Shown piece by piece: positions 14,003 through 15,983 of a stretch of DNA of 15,983 bases. The stretch is from Nitrospira sp. (GTDB taxonomy: Bacteria; Nitrospirota; Nitrospiria; Nitrospirales; Nitrospiraceae): contig JABMDE010000012.1 in assembly GCA_015904055.1 (NCBI GenBank), positions 1 through 15,983 on the forward strand, given 5' to 3'. The notes under the pieces are model-generated. The model was not told the DNA's origin. It saw only the letters and a list, made by a program, of their open reading frames with translations, and ran no database searches. Every line of letters begins with the position of its first letter. Positions within the stretch are counted from its first letter, which is position 1. A program made the translations under genes and the position numbers.

Positions 14003-14895
14003 TTGTCTTACCGGTGCGCGTGTCACCAAAAAGAAAACACTCACCGGATATTCTGACCGAGTCGGTCGGCCGCACTGGAACGTTGCGGCTGGAGTATGCC
14101 CGGCGTAACGGCAGGACGATCATCGCGCGCTCTCACTGCACGACCCCCTGGCATCTGCTCCCGCCAATCTACCTGGATGAGACGGGTGCGGCCTATACGT
14201 TGCTGGTCAATCCTTCTGGCGGCCTGGTCGGTGGCGATCGGCTATCCATCGACATGAAGCTGGAGGCGGAGGCCCATGTCCTCATCTCCGCGCCGTCAGC
14301 GAATCGCGTCTATCGCTCGCAGGGCGAGGTGTCGATTCAGGATATCAAGATCACGCTCGGCGCCGGTGCGGTGTTGGAGTGGTTGCCCGAACATACCATC
14401 CCTTTTGCAGGTTCGCGATTCCGCCAATCGATTCATGCGAACTTGGGACCGGGTGCGACGATTCTCTTATGGGATGCCGTTGCATCGGGACGAATTGCCA
14501 GAGACGAGCGGTGGGCCTTTGCGAGTTTGGAGAATGAGATACGCATTACGACAGCGGCGGGGCAGTCGCTGGTGGAGCGGTATGCACTTGATCCGGCGAC
14601 GGACCTGGGGTCGGTCGGGCTTGCGGCGGAATGGGACTATGTCGCATCGCTCTACGTCATCAACGATACTGTCACACCTGAGGTGTGGAGTCGGTTGGAG
14701 GCGCGAATCGGTCTGCTGCTGGATGAGCGAACCGGGTCTCTATTGGGGGGAGTGTCTCAGCCGGCTGCGCCGGGAGTCGCAGTCAAACTTCTGGCCAGGA
14801 CTGCACCGGATCTCACCGGAGCGCTAGATGCCTTGTGGGCTGCCGTCCGCGCAGAGCTCTGGAATCTTCCGCCCGTGGCATGGAGGAAGTACTGA
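13999..14895 (+). CDS. ureD: Urease accessory protein UreD/UreH (copy C)
   Basis: 298 aa from GTG 13999, which overlaps the stop of the truncated ureG as in copies A and B. All UreD family segments are intact ([62 protein letters not shown]). Differences from the other copies are mostly silent or conservative (for example RLGAEA to KLEAEA). Since its upstream ureG is broken, UreD-C would have to work with UreG from copies A or B. Expression could come from the linker 2 promoter, with ribosomes arriving by coupling from the ureG remnant. No desaturase follows this copy. Confidence 0.94.
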   Translation: MIVLPVRVSPKRKHSPDILTESVGRTGTLRLEYARRNGRTIIARSHCTTPWHLLPPIYLDETGAAYTLLVNPSGGLVGGDRLSIDMKLEAEAHVLISAPSANRVYRSQGEVSIQDIKITLGAGAVLEWLPEHTIPFAGSRFRQSIHANLGPGATILLWDAVASGRIARDERWAFASLENEIRITTAAGQSLVERYALDPATDLGSVGLAAEWDYVASLYVINDTVTPEVWSRLEARIGLLLDERTGSLLGGVSQPAAPGVAVKLLARTAPDLTGALDALWAAVRAELWNLPPVAWRKY

Positions 14896-15117
14896 TGGTA
14901 TAGAGATCTCGTTGTTTGTGCCGCGATTAGTTGGGCGACAGACGTGCCCCTAGGACCCGCGGTTTAGGAAAGCGTCCCCGCGACCCTCGTCTAGCCTACT
15001 CAGACTCACTCCAGCCAACTAAAACCAAGAGTTAGGAGAAAAGTGAACTTTGGTTGGAGTGGGCTGGAATGAGCTGGAGTGAGGTGGGCTTGAGCACAAA
15101 ATGAGCACAATCCGTCG
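14896..15117. other. Gene-free, repeat-rich gap after copy C
   Basis: No gene seen. It contains CGCGG/CCGCG arms (near 14959 and 14986), a run of GGAGTGGGCTGGAATGAGCT-type repeats (about 15055-15083), and TGAGCACAA twice (15091-15099 and 15102-15110). It separates the ure array from the restriction gene and could mark the edge of an inserted segment; that is inference. Confidence 0.45.
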
Positions 15118-15894
15118 TCATTTTTTTAGCAGTTTCACAAAATTGACAAGGTCGCTGGGATCGTCTGTTCTGTGAATCATGCGGTGACAATTTGAGCAGA
15201 GGGCGGTAAAGTCAGTTTTGGGGTCCAGCTCAACGACTGTTCCCTTGAGCTTTGATAGCGACCGCAAATGATGGGCTTCAATGAAGCCTTTGCCAATCGT
15301 GCCGTATACAGCCTGAAAGTTGAACCCGCACGCTTTGCAATTATGGCCGTGATATTTCTTGGCTGATTCAGCCAGTTTTCTATTCCTTTCAAGTCTCTTG
15401 TGTTGTCGAAACCGTCTGAGATCCTCTAGCCCACTGCCGGCCGGTAGCTCTTCTTCTTCGCCCATTGTCTTATCGTTATCGACCAACAATTGATAGATTG
15501 TCAGTAGTGCTCGTAGATCTGCGTTCAATTCGTATTCGGAGGGTAACGCTTCCGCGGGATAAAAACGCGCGCAAATATTTCCGGCTTCATAGAAAGACGC
15601 CAAATTTGATGGCCCAGATCTCAGATCGATTTCAGTTTCAGGAAACTTAGCAGGCAAGGGCCCGATCTGTGCACGATAATCGGCGGCCCGGATCTGAAGG
15701 ACCTTCTTAGGGTTCTCTTTATGTGTTTCTCGTATGTCAGTCACACCTTGATTCAGAGAAAGATAGACGCCAGTCATATCCTCCCGAAATAAGTAGACGG
15801 GATAATAACCGGATTGCGCTGATTCGGTGATGGAGATGTCGAAGACGGAGATCCATGGGCATCCAGCCCAGTTACCTTTTCCAGCACCGCCCGT
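15118..15894 (-). pseudogene. MrcB-domain/HNH restriction endonuclease, 5' end removed by an insertion sequence
   Basis: The minus-strand frame is open from the IS border at 15894 to TGA at 15118 (258 codons). It begins TGGAGKGNWAGCPWISVFDI and continues with YYPVYLFREDMTGVYLSLNQG, the second half of the MrcB-like N-terminal (DUF3578-type) recognition domain. A charged linker follows, then an HNH nuclease: CKACGF, IEAHH with the catalytic His, and CSNCHRMIH, with two Cys pairs for zinc. Such proteins are predicted modification-dependent or McrA-like restriction enzymes. The first part of the MrcB domain is missing because IS sequence replaces it. An internal ATG (15777) could give a 219-residue product with an intact HNH but half a recognition domain. 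Confidence 0.8.
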
Positions 15895-15983
15895 TGTAGT
15901 GCTCCCCTAAAATCAAGCCACCTGGGTTGCTTGTTGTGCGCGATATTGGACCGGGCTCCGATACCCGAGGGCACTATGGGGCC
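15895..15983 (-). mobile_element. IS3-family insertion sequence, one end
   Basis: The outer end reads TGTAGTGCTCCCCTAAAATC from 15895 inwards, beginning with TG and resembling the TGTACTG.CCCC ends of IS3-family elements. The transposase frame stops 18 bases inside this end. The rest of the element lies beyond the window. Confidence 0.7.
15913..15983 (-). CDS. IS3-family transposase (OrfB), C-terminal end
   Basis: The last 22 full codons read PHSALGYRSPVQYRAQQATQ followed by VA and TGA at 15915-15913. 'PHSALGYRSPxQ(F/Y)' is the very typical C-terminus of the DDE integrase OrfB of IS3-family elements. The rest, including the DDE residues, is outside the window. The gene points towards the disrupted restriction gene. 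Confidence 0.85.
   Translation of the reverse strand, partial: PHSALGYRSPVQYRAQQATQVA

Larger units (their letters stand above)
7063..14895 (+). repeat. Direct tandem triplication of a ureF'-ureG-ureD-desaturase module
   Basis: Corresponding points recur with a period of 3229 bases from A to B (ureG 7394 and 10623; ureD 8065 and 11294) and 2705 bases from B to C (ureD 11294 and 13999). The shorter second period reflects the loss of ureF', the start of ureG and some linker sequence in copy C. Copies begin at different points in ureF or ureG: 7063, 10447 and 13579. B and C look closer to each other than to A in ureG. Confidence 0.93.

Noticed and set aside
7063..14895. Array as an assembly duplication artefact
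   Set aside because: The copies differ by many scattered substitutions, have different breakpoints and have unrelated spacers, which an assembler error would not produce.

Overview
The window most likely comes from a Nitrospira-type bacterium (phylum Nitrospirota). This is an inference from urea-transport and urease-maturation genes in the ureF-ureG-ureD order, a small truncated haemoglobin, a membrane acyl-CoA desaturase, moderately high GC and many short palindromic repeats. No rRNA or other marker gene is present to prove it.

Left part (1-5245). The window opens in the 3' end of urtE, the last ATPase gene of a urea ABC transporter. Then follow a small unknown gene, a SnoaL/NTF2-fold gene, a large palindromic MITE-like element (1400-1501) with degenerate relatives beside it, a BtuF/TroA-type cobalamin-binding protein without signal peptide, a small Cys-rich zinc-binding-like gene on the minus strand, an exported PhoD-like phosphatase and an unknown 160-residue protein.

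Middle minus-strand block (5278-6957). This holds a secreted protein of unknown function, a group 2 truncated haemoglobin, and a HigB/HigA-type toxin-antitoxin pair. The toxin gene has a good sigma-70-like promoter with a palindromic operator between -35 and -10, and it is predicted to be leaderless.

Central array (about 7063-14895). This is the striking part. A urease-accessory module is present three times in direct orientation: 3' remnant of ureF, then ureG, then ureD, followed by a convergent acyl-CoA desaturase and a linker of about 260 bp. Copy A has a 5'-truncated ureF (about 93 codons) with intact ureG, ureD and desaturase. Copy B has a shorter ureF remnant (about 41 codons) with the same intact genes. 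Copy C has lost ureF and the first 84 codons of ureG, has an intact ureD, and lacks the desaturase. The copies differ mostly at silent positions, so they are neither recent identical duplicates nor one collapsed assembly repeat. Each linker carries a TTGACA-18-TATACA promoter pointing into the next copy. A short repeat (GCTATCGGC...CAGYTCTT) lies at five junctions of the array. UreG (Ni/GTPase) and UreD (scaffold) act with UreF to load nickel into urease. No complete ureF and no ureABC are in the window, so the system must be completed elsewhere.

Right end (14896-15983). A repeat-rich gap is followed by a minus-strand MrcB-domain/HNH restriction endonuclease gene, cut at its 5' end by an IS3-family element. 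Only the 3' end of that element's transposase gene lies in the window.
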